A DNA stretch of 28,229 nucleotides from Zipacnadum sp036504235 (GCA_036504235.1 DASXVN010000069.1:1-28229); one strand, 5' to 3'; shown: positions 7,082 through 15,484, counted from the first letter of the stretch. The notes: generated from the letters alone by a model not told the origin. A program made the numbers and translations.

Positions 7082-8612
7082 CCGTATCTACCTCCATCGC
7101 GGCGGCCATCACTCGTTCGGAGGTGGCCTGCTCGCGGGAAAACTCCGCCGTGATGCGGCCGCGGCTCATCACCAGAATCCGGTCGCTCAGGGCCAAGAGC
7201 TCGGGCAACTCGGAGGTGATCAGCAGCAGTCCGCGGCCCTCGGCGGCCCAGCGGTTCATCAACTCGTAGATCTCGGCCTTGGCGCCCACGTCCACGCCCC
7301 GGGTCGGCTCGTCCAGCAGCATGATCCGCGGCTCGGTGAGCAGCCACTTGGCCAGCGCCACTTTCTGCTGGTTGCCGCCGCTCAGGGCGTTGACCTCCGC
7401 GTCCAGCGAGGGGGCGCGCAGGTTGAGGCCGGCGGCCACGGGGCGCGCGCGGGAAAGCTCGCGGCGGCGGCTGACGAAGCCAGCGGTGGCGTCCTGGGCC
7501 AGGGAGGCCAGGGTCAGATTGTGGAGCACCGACAGGGGCGGGACCAGGCCGGTGGCCTTGCGGTCGTTGGTGAGCAGCGCCAGACCGGAGGCGAGCGCCG
7601 CGGTGGGGTTGGCGGTATGGACCTCGCGGCCCTGGAGCCAGACGCGGCCGCCGGTGGGGCGGCCCCAGCGGCCAAAGAGGCTGCCGAGCAGCTCGCTGGC
7701 GCCGGAGCCGAGCAGGCCGGCCAGGCCGACGATCTCGCCGGCGCGCACGGTGAGGGAGACCTCATCCACCAGGCGCCGCTGCGTGCGGTCGGGGGCGGCC
7801 AGGACCAGGTTCTCGACGCGGAGCAGCTCCTCGCCCGGCGCGGTCTGGTGCTTGGGGAACAGCTCGCCCAGTTCCCGGCCCACGATTAGGCGGACCAGCT
7901 CGGTGGGAGTGGTGTCGGCGACCGCCACCTCGGTGACCAGGCGCCCGTCGCGGAGGACCGTGACGCGGTCGCAGAGCGCCTCGATCTCGTCGAGCTTGTG
8001 GGAGATGTAGACAATGGCCACGCCGCGGTCACGCAGGGAGCGGATGGTGGCGAAGAGGCGCTCGACCTCCGGCTCGGTCAGGGCGCTGGTAGGCTCGTCC
8101 ATGATGAGCAGCGCCGGTTCGTGGGAGAGGGCCTTGGCGACCTCCACCATCTGCTGTACGGAGAGCGGGTACTCCTCCACGGGGCGGGATACGTCCACGG
8201 CGGCGCCCAGGTCGTCCATCAGCGCCTGGGCGCGGCGGCGCGCCTCCGCGAGGCGGAGAAAGCCCAGCGGGCGGTGCAGCTCCTGGCCCAGCCAGAGGTT
8301 ATCGGTGATCGAGGTGCAGGGCACCAGGCTGAGTTCCTGGTGGATCATGGCGATGCCGGCGGCCTGCGCGGCGAGGGGACTGGCAAAGCGCACCGGCTGG
8401 CCGCGCCAGATAATCTCGCCGGAGTCCGGGGGCATGACGCCGCTGAGGAGGCGCATGAGGGTGGACTTGCCGGCCCCGTTCTCGCCGAGGAGGCCGTGAA
8501 TCTCTCCGGCGCGCACGGTCAGGTCCACGCCCTGGAGGGCGTGGATCCCGGCGAAGGCCTTGGACAGGCCGCGCATGGCTAGCAGAGGTTCAGGGGCGGC
8601 GGTGTCGGTCAT
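7074..8612 (-). CDS. Sugar ABC transporter ATP-binding protein (two-domain, RbsA/MglA type)
   Basis: A 512-residue ATPase with two fused ABC domains that powers the adjacent permease. Domain 1 has Walker A GENGAGKST (residues 43-51), a signature LSVQQMVEVAKAL and Walker B LLIMDEPTSAL. Domain 2 has the degenerate Walker A usual for this family (GLLGSGASELLGSLFG), signature LSGGNQQKVALAKWL and Walker B IMLLDEPTRGVDVGAKAE. The ATG at 8612 is chosen because GGAG lies 5 nt upstream and the family N-terminus begins there; an in-frame extension of 133 codons to 9011 runs through intergenic repeats and has no family similarity. It is the first gene of the ATPase-permease-binding protein unit. No sugar kinase, isomerase or dedicated regulator lies beside it, so the substrate is unknown. 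Confidence 0.94.
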   Translation of the reverse strand: MTDTAAPEPLLAMRGLSKAFAGIHALQGVDLTVRAGEIHGLLGENGAGKSTLMRLLSGVMPPDSGEIIWRGQPVRFASPLAAQAAGIAMIHQELSLVPCTSITDNLWLGQELHRPLGFLRLAEARRRAQALMDDLGAAVDVSRPVEEYPLSVQQMVEVAKALSHEPALLIMDEPTSALTEPEVERLFATIRSLRDRGVAIVYISHKLDEIEALCDRVTVLRDGRLVTEVAVADTTPTELVRLIVGRELGELFPKHQTAPGEELLRVENLVLAAPDRTQRRLVDEVSLTVRAGEIVGLAGLLGSGASELLGSLFGRWGRPTGGRVWLQGREVHTANPTAALASGLALLTNDRKATGLVPPLSVLHNLTLASLAQDATAGFVSRRRELSRARPVAAGLNLRAPSLDAEVNALSGGNQQKVALAKWLLTEPRIMLLDEPTRGVDVGAKAEIYELMNRWAAEGRGLLLITSELPELLALSDRILVMSRGRITAEFSREQATSERVMAAAMEVDTDG

Positions 8613-8795
8613 AGCGTCTCCAGAGGGAGATGATTCGCCGGGGAGGGCAGGATTCCTTCCGGGAGAGCGGGGGGCATGGCAGGGGATGGCACCGGTGCCG
8701 GAGGGCCGGGCCCACCCCGCCCTCGGCGGACCTCGGGCACCCCTCCCTAAAGGGGAGGGGCTTACGGCAACGGCGACGGCGGGGGCCGTTTCCGC

Positions 8796-8840
8796 GTAGG
8801 GGCGGAAGTTCGGCGTCTGCGCCGAATCTCCGCCCGCGGC
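8796..8840 (+). repeat. 45-nt module shared with the 4482 foldback element
   Basis: Matches 4482-4526 with two substitutions in the hairpin loop; here it stands alone without the right arm. Confidence 0.85.
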
Positions 8841-9034
8841 TACCGCTGACGTTAGTGGCCCTTCAACGGCGGACCCCTCCCCGGCGGCGCAGACGCCGCC
8901 GCCCTCCCCTAAATAGGGGAGGGATTCGGAGGAGGCAGAGGCAAGGGGGGACGGCAACGGCCGTTTCCCCGTCGGGGCGGCGGTTACAACCGCCGCCCGC
9001 GGCGGCCGCAAAGCCCAGGGCTAGCGGCAGGCGC

Positions 9035-9077
9035 GGGTGGATGTTTCGCGGGGTGGGGCTCCGCGAAAAATCCACCC
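9035..9077. repeat. Hairpin repeat with 17-nt arms
   Basis: GGGTGGATGTTTCGCGG and CCGCGAAAAATCCACCC pair with one mismatch around a 9-nt loop, followed by CCTAC as in the other modules. This is a GGGTGG variant of the same design. Confidence 0.75.
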
Positions 9078-9094
9078 CTACAACGGCAACGGCC

Positions 9095-9127
9095 GGGCCG
9101 GCCTCGCTGCGCTCGTGCGGCCCCTCC
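9095..9127 (+). repeat. 33-nt dispersed module, copy 3
   Basis: One mismatch from 4615-4647; flanked on both sides by AACGGC-type hexamers. Confidence 0.85.
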
Positions 9128-9261
9128 AACGGCAAAGGCAAAGGCAACGGCAAAACGACAACGGCCGGGCGGAGCAAGCTCCGCCCCTACGGGAGGGGCA
9201 GCGGTTGTTGACGTTCACCCTAGACCACCGACCACCCACCACCGACCACCGACCGCCCCCG

Positions 9262-10341
9262 CTACTCCTCCATTATCTTGATCCATTCCTCCGCTTCCGC
9301 CACGGTGGCGGTGCCGCCGCTGATGATCATCTGTTTGCACTGGTCGCCGAATTCCCGCTTGTAGTTGCGCAGGTGCTCGCGGCTGTCGGCCGACAGCATC
9401 ATCTTCTTGCCCGCATCGAAGGCCTCATGGTAGATCGGGAACCAGCAGGGGTCCCAGATGGGCGCGTTGCCGGCGCCCGGCTGCCACTGGATGCAGTCCA
9501 GGTTGGGCAGGTTGAACAGGGTCGCCTTGTCGGGAATCGCCTGCGGCCCGTCCCAGTGGTACAGCGAGTAGGAAACCCGCTCGGTCATGTGGCGCAGCAC
9601 CGGCCCCATGAACTCCTCGAACATCTCCGGCGAGATCATGGCCGCGAAATCGCACTGGAGCTTGGCCAGCCGCCCCGGCGCCCAGGCCCAAAAGACGCTG
9701 CCGCCGACCTCATCGCGGATCAGGTCGTAGATCATGTCGTAATAGTGGAAATACACGTCGGTGATCTGCCGCAGGCAGCGGTGGACCTGCTCGGGCTGCA
9801 TAATCAGGTCAAACAGCAGGTTCTGCGTCCCCCGCGCGGCGGCCAGGGTGTCCAGGCCCTCAATCAGGTCGGGGAAAACCTGCAGGAACTTGCCTCGCCC
9901 CAGCTCCAAACTCCGCCGGATGGCTGCCTGCGTGAAGTTCCAGTAGAAATTGTCCGCGTCGTAGCCGAAATCCGCCGACTCCAGATCCTCCAGGAAGGGC
10001 TCACACCAGCAGGAGTTATCCGTCTCCAGCCCGTGGCAGCCCTGGTAAAGCGCCAGGCAGTTGGGGGCCAGGTCGCCGGCATTGGTGGCGGCCACCGCCT
10101 CGCCCAGGCAGTACTGGGAGGCCACTCCCGGCAGGCGCACCCGCACGTGATGCTCCAGGTCGAGGGTAGAGTAGGCGCACAGCCAACCCTCGGGCGCCGG
10201 CGGCACCTCCCACTCCTCCACCGGCTCCTCGCGCGGCACAAAGAGTTGCATCGCGGCGCGCCCAATATCCCCGCCGTTCCACCAGGTAGTCAAACGTTCG
10301 CGAGCCGCCAACCAGTCAGCGCGATAAGCTAAACCACTCAT
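9262..10341 (-). CDS. Second URO-D / methyltransferase-like family protein
   Basis: A 359-residue protein assigned to the URO-D superfamily from its C-terminal half: VFWAWAPGRLAKLQCDFAAM, SPEMFEEFMGPVLRHMTERV, YSLYHWDGPQAIP, LPNLDCIQWQPGAGNAPIWD and a closing IISGGTATVAEAEEWI. The SLYHWDGPQAI stretch corresponds to the His/Asp-containing strand of cobamide-dependent methyltransferase relatives. The N-terminal half is rich in Trp and Cys (SCWCEPFLEDLE) and lacks the HemE arginine motif. Substrate unknown. The ATG at 10341 is preferred over 10374 because GGAGAG lies about 10 nt upstream. The gene diverges from a carbonic-anhydrase-like gene across a 148-bp region with a perfect palindrome. The similarity to the protein at 940-2046 is distant, so this is not a recent duplication. 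Confidence 0.72.
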   Translation of the reverse strand: MSGLAYRADWLAARERLTTWWNGGDIGRAAMQLFVPREEPVEEWEVPPAPEGWLCAYSTLDLEHHVRVRLPGVASQYCLGEAVAATNAGDLAPNCLALYQGCHGLETDNSCWCEPFLEDLESADFGYDADNFYWNFTQAAIRRSLELGRGKFLQVFPDLIEGLDTLAAARGTQNLLFDLIMQPEQVHRCLRQITDVYFHYYDMIYDLIRDEVGGSVFWAWAPGRLAKLQCDFAAMISPEMFEEFMGPVLRHMTERVSYSLYHWDGPQAIPDKATLFNLPNLDCIQWQPGAGNAPIWDPCWFPIYHEAFDAGKKMMLSADSREHLRNYKREFGDQCKQMIISGGTATVAEAEEWIKIMEE

Positions 10342-10393
10342 GAAAGAGTCACTCTCCGCTAGGCCAGAATCCAAGTCAACGCGGGGCTATTCG

Positions 10394-10447
10394 TGCGGGA
10401 GGCGCAGAGGACCTCCCTGCGCGCAGGGAAGCTTGATGCGGGAGGCG
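10394..10447. promoter_or_regulatory. Palindrome flanked by direct repeats in a divergent control region
   Basis: TCCCTGCGCGCAGGGA at 10414-10429 is a perfect 16-bp palindrome. Copies of TGCGGGAGGCG lie at 10394-10404 and 10437-10447, 43 bp apart, on either side. The layout suggests binding sites of a dimeric regulator or a cruciform/hairpin. Clear -35/-10 boxes were not found in either direction. Confidence 0.4.
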
Positions 10448-10489
10448 AAAGCTTTGCCGCAAACATATCGCCCGACCCGGGAGGGTCCC

Positions 10490-11260
10490 ATGAGCGAAAC
10501 GGTCGAACTAGCGGACGGAACCACCACCACCCAGCAGGCCCTATGGAAAGCGCGATCTGCGCAGGTTGCCCAGGTCGCCCAGAACCCAGCCCTGTTCGCC
10601 GAGCACCTGGCGCCCGAGTCCGGCGCGGGCCGCGTGCTGCTCTGCGTGGATGAGCGCGTTCAACCCCTGCCGGCCGAGCTGTCCCGGATGGAGCCCTTCC
10701 GGCTCGCCGGCAGCGGAATTCTGTTGGGGAAGACCTACGAGGATTCGCTCCAGCAAGCCGAGACCCTGCTGCACGGAAGAGTCAAGCTAGTTACCTGGCA
10801 TCGCGGCTGCCGCGCCGCCGCCGAGGCCCAGCGGAGGTTCGGCGCGAGCGGCGACGTTGATGAGTTTGCCCGCCGGTTCGCCGAGGAACTCGCCGGACGC
10901 CTTGGGGTGGAGTGCGTCGAGCTTCCCCGCCGCGGGCCGCTAGATTTTCACGACGCCCGCGGGGTGGTGTACGATGGCTCCGGACGCTACCGGCCCGCCG
11001 ACCACCTACCGCCGATGTTCGTAGTCAGCCGCGCCCTACTCAACGACCCGGCCCCCGCCCTGGCCGAGTTGCACACCGCCCTAAGAATCGCGATGGGCCC
11101 GCACGGCTTCTCCAGCAGGTTTTCCGAGCAGCCCTTCCTTATAGTGGTTCTGGCGCAGAGCCAGGACCAACTCGACGAACTAATGGAGGAAGTCCGCAGC
11201 CAACAACCCTATTTCGACCCCGCCCGCGTCAAAGTACTCGGCGCGCTGGTGGCAGTCTGA
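10490..11260 (+). CDS. Beta-class carbonic-anhydrase-like protein
   Basis: A 256-residue protein with no signal peptide. The likely zinc site of a beta carbonic anhydrase is visible: LLCVDERV (Cys52, Asp54, Arg56, the CxDxR signature) and TWHRGC (His104, Cys107, the HxxC signature). The 52-residue gap between Cys52 and His104 is in the range of the family, and FRLAGSGILL lies where the conserved RNAG segment normally sits. Sequence outside these motifs is divergent: the usual C after HxxC-G is absent and the region after residue 120 is unfamiliar. It could hydrate CO2 or be a zinc protein of another activity. The ATG at 10490 has GGGAGG about 6 nt upstream; a longer frame from 10340 overlaps the divergent gene's start. 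An EEP-family gene begins 30 nt after its stop. Confidence 0.6.
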   Translation: MSETVELADGTTTTQQALWKARSAQVAQVAQNPALFAEHLAPESGAGRVLLCVDERVQPLPAELSRMEPFRLAGSGILLGKTYEDSLQQAETLLHGRVKLVTWHRGCRAAAEAQRRFGASGDVDEFARRFAEELAGRLGVECVELPRRGPLDFHDARGVVYDGSGRYRPADHLPPMFVVSRALLNDPAPALAELHTALRIAMGPHGFSSRFSEQPFLIVVLAQSQDQLDELMEEVRSQQPYFDPARVKVLGALVAV

Positions 11261-11289
11261 CCTCCTCCGCGCGCGGCGAAAGTACTCCT

Positions 11290-12345
11290 ATGAATATGCA
11301 GCCCACGGATTCCCCTCAACCCGCCGCCCGCCCCGACCCGGTACGGCTGGGGTTGGCCGCCCTCTCGGCGCTGCTGGGCGTAGCGATCGCGGCGGCGTAT
11401 GCGCTGCGCCCGGTCCGCCTGGACTCGGTCACCGTCTTCCCGCTGCTGGTGTGGGCGGGCGTCGGCGTGTTCGTCGTCCTGGTGGCCCTGTCGCGGCGCA
11501 CGCGGCAGGCGAGCCTCCTGGCGCTGCTGATCTGGACGGTCGTGGTGGGAGGTTTGGCCGAGGAGCCGGTGTCGCTGCTGCGCGGGGCGCTCTGGCGCTT
11601 GTCGGGGGGCTACCAGACCACGCGGCCTGCGGAGGTCCTGCGGGTCATCTCCCTCAACTGCGCCGGGGGACAGGTCGCCGCCGCCCAGGAAGTCCTCCCC
11701 TACGACCCCGATGTGGTTCTCTTCCAGGAGACGCCGGGGCGGCAGGAACTGGAGCAGGCCTTCCCCGCCGCCTCCGGCTGGCAAGTGAACGTCGGCCTGG
11801 ACGCCGCGATTGCGGTCCGCGGCACGCTGGCGGCGCAACCGCTGGAGCGCGCCGACCGCATGTTCCTGACCGTGGCCCGGGCCATCCCGCGGCGAGCGCC
11901 CTCGGTTGACCTGACGGTGGTCTCCACCCACTTCGCCCCGCGGGCACTAAGCTTCCAGCTTTGGCGGCCCTCAGTGTGGATTGGGGACGAGCAGCTAGTC
12001 CGCCACCAAGCGTCCCAGATGGTCGAGGTCCGACGCTACGCGGAGTCTGCGCTAGCGAGGGGGCCAGTGATCGTGGGCGGGGATTTCAACTCTCCGGGCG
12101 GGGCCGCGCTCTTCCGTCCCCTGCGACCGCACTTCCGCGATTGCTGGGCCGTAGCGGGCCAGGGCTGGCCGGACACCATCACTAATGACTCCCCCTTCTC
12201 GAGGATAGACCAGGTGTGGGTAAGCCCGGAGTGGGAGGTGGTCCGCCAGTGGGTCGAGCGAACGGCAAACTCGGACCACCGCATGGTAATCTGCGACCTG
12301 CGGCTCAGGACGGTTCGTCAGGGACAACCGACTCTAGGGCCGTGA
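11290..12345 (+). CDS. Membrane-anchored endonuclease/exonuclease/phosphatase (EEP) family protein
   Basis: A 351-residue protein with three predicted membrane helices (about residues 19-39, 48-68 and 73-90) and a C-terminal EEP catalytic domain. All core motifs of the fold are present: VISLNC (Asn123), VVLFQETP (Glu147), VVSTHF (His214), VIVGGDFNSP (Asp265, Asn267), SRIDQVWVS (Asp307) and NSDHRMVICDL (Asp329, His330). These residues bind a divalent metal and cleave phosphodiester or phosphomonoester bonds. Substrates in this group range from DNA to phospholipids and inositol phosphates and cannot be deduced here. The catalytic domain orientation is not certain. No strong Shine-Dalgarno is visible before the ATG at 11290; ATG 11296 is an alternative. 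The 3' end overlaps the convergent hepT gene by 41 nt. Confidence 0.85.
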   Translation: MNMQPTDSPQPAARPDPVRLGLAALSALLGVAIAAAYALRPVRLDSVTVFPLLVWAGVGVFVVLVALSRRTRQASLLALLIWTVVVGGLAEEPVSLLRGALWRLSGGYQTTRPAEVLRVISLNCAGGQVAAAQEVLPYDPDVVLFQETPGRQELEQAFPAASGWQVNVGLDAAIAVRGTLAAQPLERADRMFLTVARAIPRRAPSVDLTVVSTHFAPRALSFQLWRPSVWIGDEQLVRHQASQMVEVRRYAESALARGPVIVGGDFNSPGGAALFRPLRPHFRDCWAVAGQGWPDTITNDSPFSRIDQVWVSPEWEVVRQWVERTANSDHRMVICDLRLRTVRQGQPTLGP

Positions 12346-12652
12346 TGAGCAGGGGGAGGTCCTTCGTAACGGTATCCCACAGCATGTCGTTGTCCACGGT
12401 GTCGTAGCCGTGCGCAAGATGATGGCGCATGCCGACGATATCAGACCAAGCGATCTCCGGATGCTTTTCGCGGGTCTCGGGCGAAAGACGGCGCGCCGCC
12501 TCTCCGATCTTCTCTACCAGCCTCTCCATACCCAAGCTAAAGAAAGCGTCATTATCGAGGTCAGCACGCGTTCTTCCCCGGATGCTCTCGACAGCGAACC
12601 TGGAAAAGGTGAGCATATCGTCTAGGTAACCGGGGTCGCGCTCAAGCCGCAT
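12305..12652 (-). CDS. hepT: HepT-type toxin (HEPN, DUF86)
   Basis: A 115-residue all-helical HEPN protein. The family's RNase motif R-x4-H-x-Y is intact: Arg76, His81, Tyr83 in MRHHLAHGYD. In characterised HepT/MntA pairs the toxin cleaves RNA (tRNA in some cases) and is silenced when MntA transfers AMP to the tyrosine of this motif; the presence of Tyr83 fits that mechanism. GGAG lies about 9 nt before the ATG. The start lies inside the end of the mntA gene (11-nt overlap), so the two are translationally coupled, antitoxin first. The 3' end overlaps the convergent EEP gene by 41 nt, which could allow antisense effects. Length is typical for the family. Confidence 0.9.
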   Translation of the reverse strand: MRLERDPGYLDDMLTFSRFAVESIRGRTRADLDNDAFFSLGMERLVEKIGEAARRLSPETREKHPEIAWSDIVGMRHHLAHGYDTVDNDMLWDTVTKDLPLLITALESVVPDEPS

Positions 12653-12941
12653 AAAGCTGCTCCGCCTCTCTCAGCACCCCGGCGCGAAAGCGCTTATGCA
12701 AACCGCCTGGCGTGTTCAAGTCCACCTGGCGGCCCAGCAGGCCATTCAATTCCCGCGCAATCCCCGCGAAGGTAATGTAGCCCACCGAGTGCCCTTCCTC
12801 GAAATCCACCAGCACATCCACGTCGCTATCGGGTCGGAAATCCTCCCGCAGCACCGACCCAAACAGCGCCAGCCGCTGGATGTGGTGCTTGCGGCAGAAC
12901 TCGGCGATTTTCTCGCGGTCTACCTCGATTTGCACGCTCAT
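12642..12941 (-). CDS. mntA: MntA-type nucleotidyltransferase antitoxin
   Basis: A 99-residue minimal nucleotidyltransferase. The catalytic signature G-S-x10-D-x-D is complete: Gly28, Ser29, Asp40 and Asp42 within LFGSVLREDFRPDSDVDVLV. A third acidic residue is expected in the strand around QVDLNTP (Asp near residue 74). Proteins of this type adenylylate the partner HepT toxin on its active-site tyrosine and so neutralise it. AGGAGG lies 8-9 nt before the ATG. The gene precedes and overlaps hepT. It lies 71 bp downstream of the lepA stop on the same strand, with a 42-nt hairpin repeat in between, so part of its expression may come from lepA read-through. No mobile-element genes flank the pair. 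Confidence 0.9.
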   Translation of the reverse strand: MSVQIEVDREKIAEFCRKHHIQRLALFGSVLREDFRPDSDVDVLVDFEEGHSVGYITFAGIARELNGLLGRQVDLNTPGGLHKRFRAGVLREAEQLYAA

Positions 12942-12967
12942 GAGTGTCGCCTCCTCGCCGTTGGCCT

Positions 12968-13009
12968 CTCCCCCTCTCCTGCCAGGAGAGGGGGCCGGGG
13001 GGTGAGGCC
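12968..13009. repeat. 42-nt hairpin repeat, copy 2
   Basis: Identical over all 42 nt to 171-212. It sits 2 nt past the lepA stop, between lepA and mntA, so its 11-bp stem could shape the 3' end of the lepA transcript, but no T-run follows on the minus strand. Confidence 0.9.
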
Positions 13010-13011
13010 CT

Positions 13012-14820
13012 CTAGTCCCTCCGCAGCACCGCCATAAACGCCTCTTGCGGTATCTCCACCCGGCCGATCTGTTTCATGCGCTTTTTGCCCTCTTTTTGCT
13101 TCTCCAGCAGCTTGCGCTTGCGGGTGATGTCGCCGCCGTAGCACTTCTCCAGCACGTCCTTGCGCAGCGGCGCGATCTTCTCCGAGGCGATGATGCGGCT
13201 GCCGATGCCCGCTTGCAGGCGCACCTCGAACATCTGCTTGTGGATTTCCTTGCGCAGCTTGAGCAGCACCTCGCGGCCCCGCCGTTCGGCCACGCTCCGG
13301 TGGCAGATAAAGGACAGCGCGTCCACCACTTCCATGTTGATGAACATGTCCACCTTGGACAGGTCCGCGAGTTGGTAGCCGGTGGGCACATAGTCCAGAA
13401 TCGCGTAGCCCCGGCTCACCGACTTGAGATCGTCGAAAAAGTCTACGATCACCTCGGCCAAGGGCAGCGTATAGTGGATCTGCGCCCGCGCGCCATCGAG
13501 GTACTTGGTGTCCAGGTACTCGCCGCGCCGGTCCTCGCAGAGCTTCATGCAGGGCCCGACGAAATCCTGCGGGCAGGTGATCTCCGCGTGGACAATCGGC
13601 TCCTCAATCGAGCCCAGCTTGCCCGGCTCGGGGAACATGGCCGGATTCTCGACCTCAATCACCGAGCCGTTGGTCAGGTTCAGGCGATAGCGCACCGAGG
13701 GTGCGGTGGTCACCAGATTCAGCCCGTATTCGCGCTCCAGGCGCTCCTGGACGATCTCCATGTGCAGGAGCCCCAGGTAGCCGCAGCGGAACCCAAAACC
13801 CAGCGCCGCGGAGGTCTCCTGCGCGAAGGTGAAGGACGGATCGTTGAGCGCGTACCGGTCAATGGCGTCCTTGAGGTCGCCGTAGTCGGCGTTCTCCGTG
13901 GGGTACAACCCCGCAAAGACCATCGGCTGCACCTCCCGGTAGCCGGGCAAGGGCTCGGCGGCGGGGTGGGCCGCATTGGTCACGGTGTCCCCCGTGCGCA
14001 CGTCGGTCAGGCCCTTGATGACCGCGGTAAGGTACCCCACCTGACCGGCGGCCAGTTCCTCGGCCGGCACCATCTGCGGCGACAGGAGACCGACCTCGGA
14101 GACCTCGAAAGTCTTGCCGGTGGCCATCAGCAGTATTTTGTCGTCGGCCTTGACCGTGCCCTCAAAGACGCGCAGGTAGACGATCACGCCGCGGTGCGGA
14201 TCGAACTTGGAGTCAAAGATCAGCGCCCGCAGCGGCGCCTCCTTGTCGCCCTTGGGGGCCGGAACCCGCTTGACGATGGCCTCCAGCACCTCCGGCACCC
14301 CCGCTCCGGTCTTACCGGAGGCGTAGATCATCTCCTCGGGGATGAAGCCGAAGGTCTCCTCCAGTTCGTGCGCCGCCCGCTCGGGCGGGAACTGCGCCAG
14401 GTCAATCTTGGAGATGACCGGAATCAGCTCCAGCCCCTGGTCGGCCGCCAGATAGGCGTTGGCCACGGTCTGGGCCTCCACGCCCTGCGAGATATCCACC
14501 AGCAGCACCGCGCCCTCGCAGGCATGCAGCGCCCGGGAGACCTCGTAGGCGAAGTCCACGTGCCCGGGAGTGTCAATCAGGTTGAGCATGTAGACCTGCC
14601 CATCCTGCGCCGGGTAGCGCAGGGTGACCGCGGACGCCTTAATAGTGATGCCGCGCTCCCGCTCCAGGTCCAGGCTATCGAGCACCTGGGCCTTCATCTC
14701 CCGCTGGGCGATGGTGCCGCAGTACTCCAGCAGCCGGTCGGCCAGGGTGGACTTACCGTGGTCAATGTGGGCCACGATACAAAAGTTGCGAATCAGGTCT
14801 TGTCGAATCATAGTATGCAA
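13012..14820 (-). CDS. lepA: Elongation factor 4 (LepA)
   Basis: A 602-residue translational GTPase acting on the ribosome, related to EF-G and implicated in initiation, assembly and back-translocation. Visible parts: P-loop AHIDHGKST (residues 17-25), switch I with LERERGITIKASAV, DTPGHVDFAYEVSRAL, domain II, the EF-G-like IPEEMIYASGKTGAGVPEVL, and the LepA-specific C-terminal domain (GYAILDYVPTGYQLADLSK, FICHRSVAERRGREVLLKLR, CYGGDITRKRKLLEKQKEGK, MKQIGRVEIPQEAFMAVLR). The base-recognition motif, normally NKID, reads SKID (Ser137). The start could be 14820 or an in-frame ATG at 14811. GGGGAG upstream lies partly inside a hairpin just before the ATG. Downstream genes on the strand are mntA and hepT. 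Confidence 0.96.
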   Translation of the reverse strand: MHTMIRQDLIRNFCIVAHIDHGKSTLADRLLEYCGTIAQREMKAQVLDSLDLERERGITIKASAVTLRYPAQDGQVYMLNLIDTPGHVDFAYEVSRALHACEGAVLLVDISQGVEAQTVANAYLAADQGLELIPVISKIDLAQFPPERAAHELEETFGFIPEEMIYASGKTGAGVPEVLEAIVKRVPAPKGDKEAPLRALIFDSKFDPHRGVIVYLRVFEGTVKADDKILLMATGKTFEVSEVGLLSPQMVPAEELAAGQVGYLTAVIKGLTDVRTGDTVTNAAHPAAEPLPGYREVQPMVFAGLYPTENADYGDLKDAIDRYALNDPSFTFAQETSAALGFGFRCGYLGLLHMEIVQERLEREYGLNLVTTAPSVRYRLNLTNGSVIEVENPAMFPEPGKLGSIEEPIVHAEITCPQDFVGPCMKLCEDRRGEYLDTKYLDGARAQIHYTLPLAEVIVDFFDDLKSVSRGYAILDYVPTGYQLADLSKVDMFINMEVVDALSFICHRSVAERRGREVLLKLRKEIHKQMFEVRLQAGIGSRIIASEKIAPLRKDVLEKCYGGDITRKRKLLEKQKEGKKRMKQIGRVEIPQEAFMAVLRRD

Positions 14821-14824
14821 ACTA

Positions 14825-14838
14825 GGAGCCGAGGCTCC
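14825..14838 (-). promoter_or_regulatory. Hairpin overlapping the lepA ribosome-binding region
   Basis: On the minus strand GGAGC-ctcg-GCTCC lies 4 nt before the lepA ATG. Its left arm contains most of the only Shine-Dalgarno-like sequence (GGGGAG), so folding would hide that site. Confidence 0.4.
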
Positions 14839-14908
14839 CCACGCCTTCCTGGATCAACTCACTCGGGGCGACGCACCCAGGCGCGTCCAGCCACAACGAG
14901 CTAAGGGT

Positions 14909-14937
14909 ATTGTACAGAGTATACCCCCGAGGGTAAA
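14909..14937 (-). promoter_or_regulatory. Probable lepA promoter
   Basis: On the minus strand TTTACC (14937-14932) and TACAAT (14914-14909) are 17 bp apart; the -10 box matches five of six consensus positions. The leader to the ATG would be about 80 nt. Confidence 0.5.
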
Positions 14938-14980
14938 GGCGGCGGGGCCTCCCTGTAGTAAGGGGGGCTACACTAACCCT

Positions 14981-15007
14981 CCCGTAGGGGCGGAGCTTGC
15001 TCCGCCC
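14981..15007. repeat. GTAGGGGCGG-type hairpin module
   Basis: CCCGTAG followed by GGGCGGAGC-tt-GCTCCGCCC; same design as 9167-9186 in the other orientation. Confidence 0.75.
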
Positions 15008-15047
15008 GCGTGAGCCGCTGACCTTGCTGCGTTCGGCAACGGCGCTT

Positions 15048-15084
15048 CCTCACCCCCGGCCCCTCTCCCAGTTTGGGAGAGGGG
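15048..15084. repeat. Reverse relative of the 42-nt hairpin repeat
   Basis: CCTCACCCCCGGC leads into CCCCTCTCCCA-gtt-TGGGAGAGGGG, an 11-bp perfect stem. Confidence 0.75.
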
Positions 15085-15183
15085 GGAACGGCGAACGGCA
15101 AACGGCAGGCCCACCCCGCCCTGCGGGCACCCCTCCCGAGGCGGGAGGGGCTGAAGGCAACGGCGAGGCAAAAGACGTTTCCC

Positions 15184-15213
15184 TATCTCTCCCCCGCTTG
15201 CGGGGGAGAGATA
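15184..15213. repeat. Perfect 14-bp inverted repeat
   Basis: TATCTCTCCCCCGC and its exact complement are separated by TT. The stem is very stable in either strand's transcript. Confidence 0.8.
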
Positions 15214-15240
15214 ACGGCTTTGAGGCCAACGACAACGGCC

Positions 15241-15289
15241 GGCGGGGCACCCTTCGACAGGCTCAGGGCCTACGGCGTAGGCCCCGCCC
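15241..15289. repeat. 49-bp palindromic element with nested inverted repeats
   Basis: Outer arms GGCGGGGC and GCCCCGCC bracket a CCCTTCGACAGGCTCAGGG hairpin and the palindrome GGCCTACG-g-CGTAGGCC (15267-15283), whose right arm overlaps the outer arm. Non-coding. Confidence 0.65.
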
Positions 15290-15383
15290 TACAAAAAGAT
15301 AGATGCAAGGTCCCGATTGCCTGAACTCGGAGCGGTTTCGCTACGTCTTTGCCCCTGTCTGGAGAAAACGCGGGGACTCGGGC

Positions 15384-15413
15384 TTGACAACTGGCGCGAA
15401 ATGTTACTATACT
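15384..15413 (+). promoter_or_regulatory. rpoBC promoter
   Basis: TTGACA (15384-15389) and TATACT (15408-15413) are 18 bp apart: a perfect -35 and a five-of-six -10. Initiation near 15420 gives an rpoB leader of about 170 nt. Confidence 0.7.
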
Positions 15414-15484
15414 ACTCCTCCAACGTCAGACTGACAGACGACCAGGACGCGATGAGCTAACCCTACAACCCCCCATCGACAGCG

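Larger units (their letters stand above)
8613..9261. other. 650-bp repeat-filled spacer upstream of the sugar transporter
   Basis: No gene is supported. Modules in order: a GCCCACCCCGCCCT segment with a CCCCTCCC/GGGAGGGG hairpin (8710-8760), a 45-nt module (8796-8840), GGCGGCG/CGCCGCC (8883-8900), CCCTCCCCTA-aa-TAGGGGAGGG (8902-8923), GGGCGGCGGTT/AACCGCCGCCC (8975-8998), a 17-nt hairpin arm pair (9035-9077), the 33-nt module (9095-9127), GGGCGGAGC-aa-GCTCCGCCC (9167-9186) and short CCGACCA repeats (9220-9258). AACGGC-type hexamers link them. No clear minus-strand promoter for the transporter was seen. Confidence 0.7.
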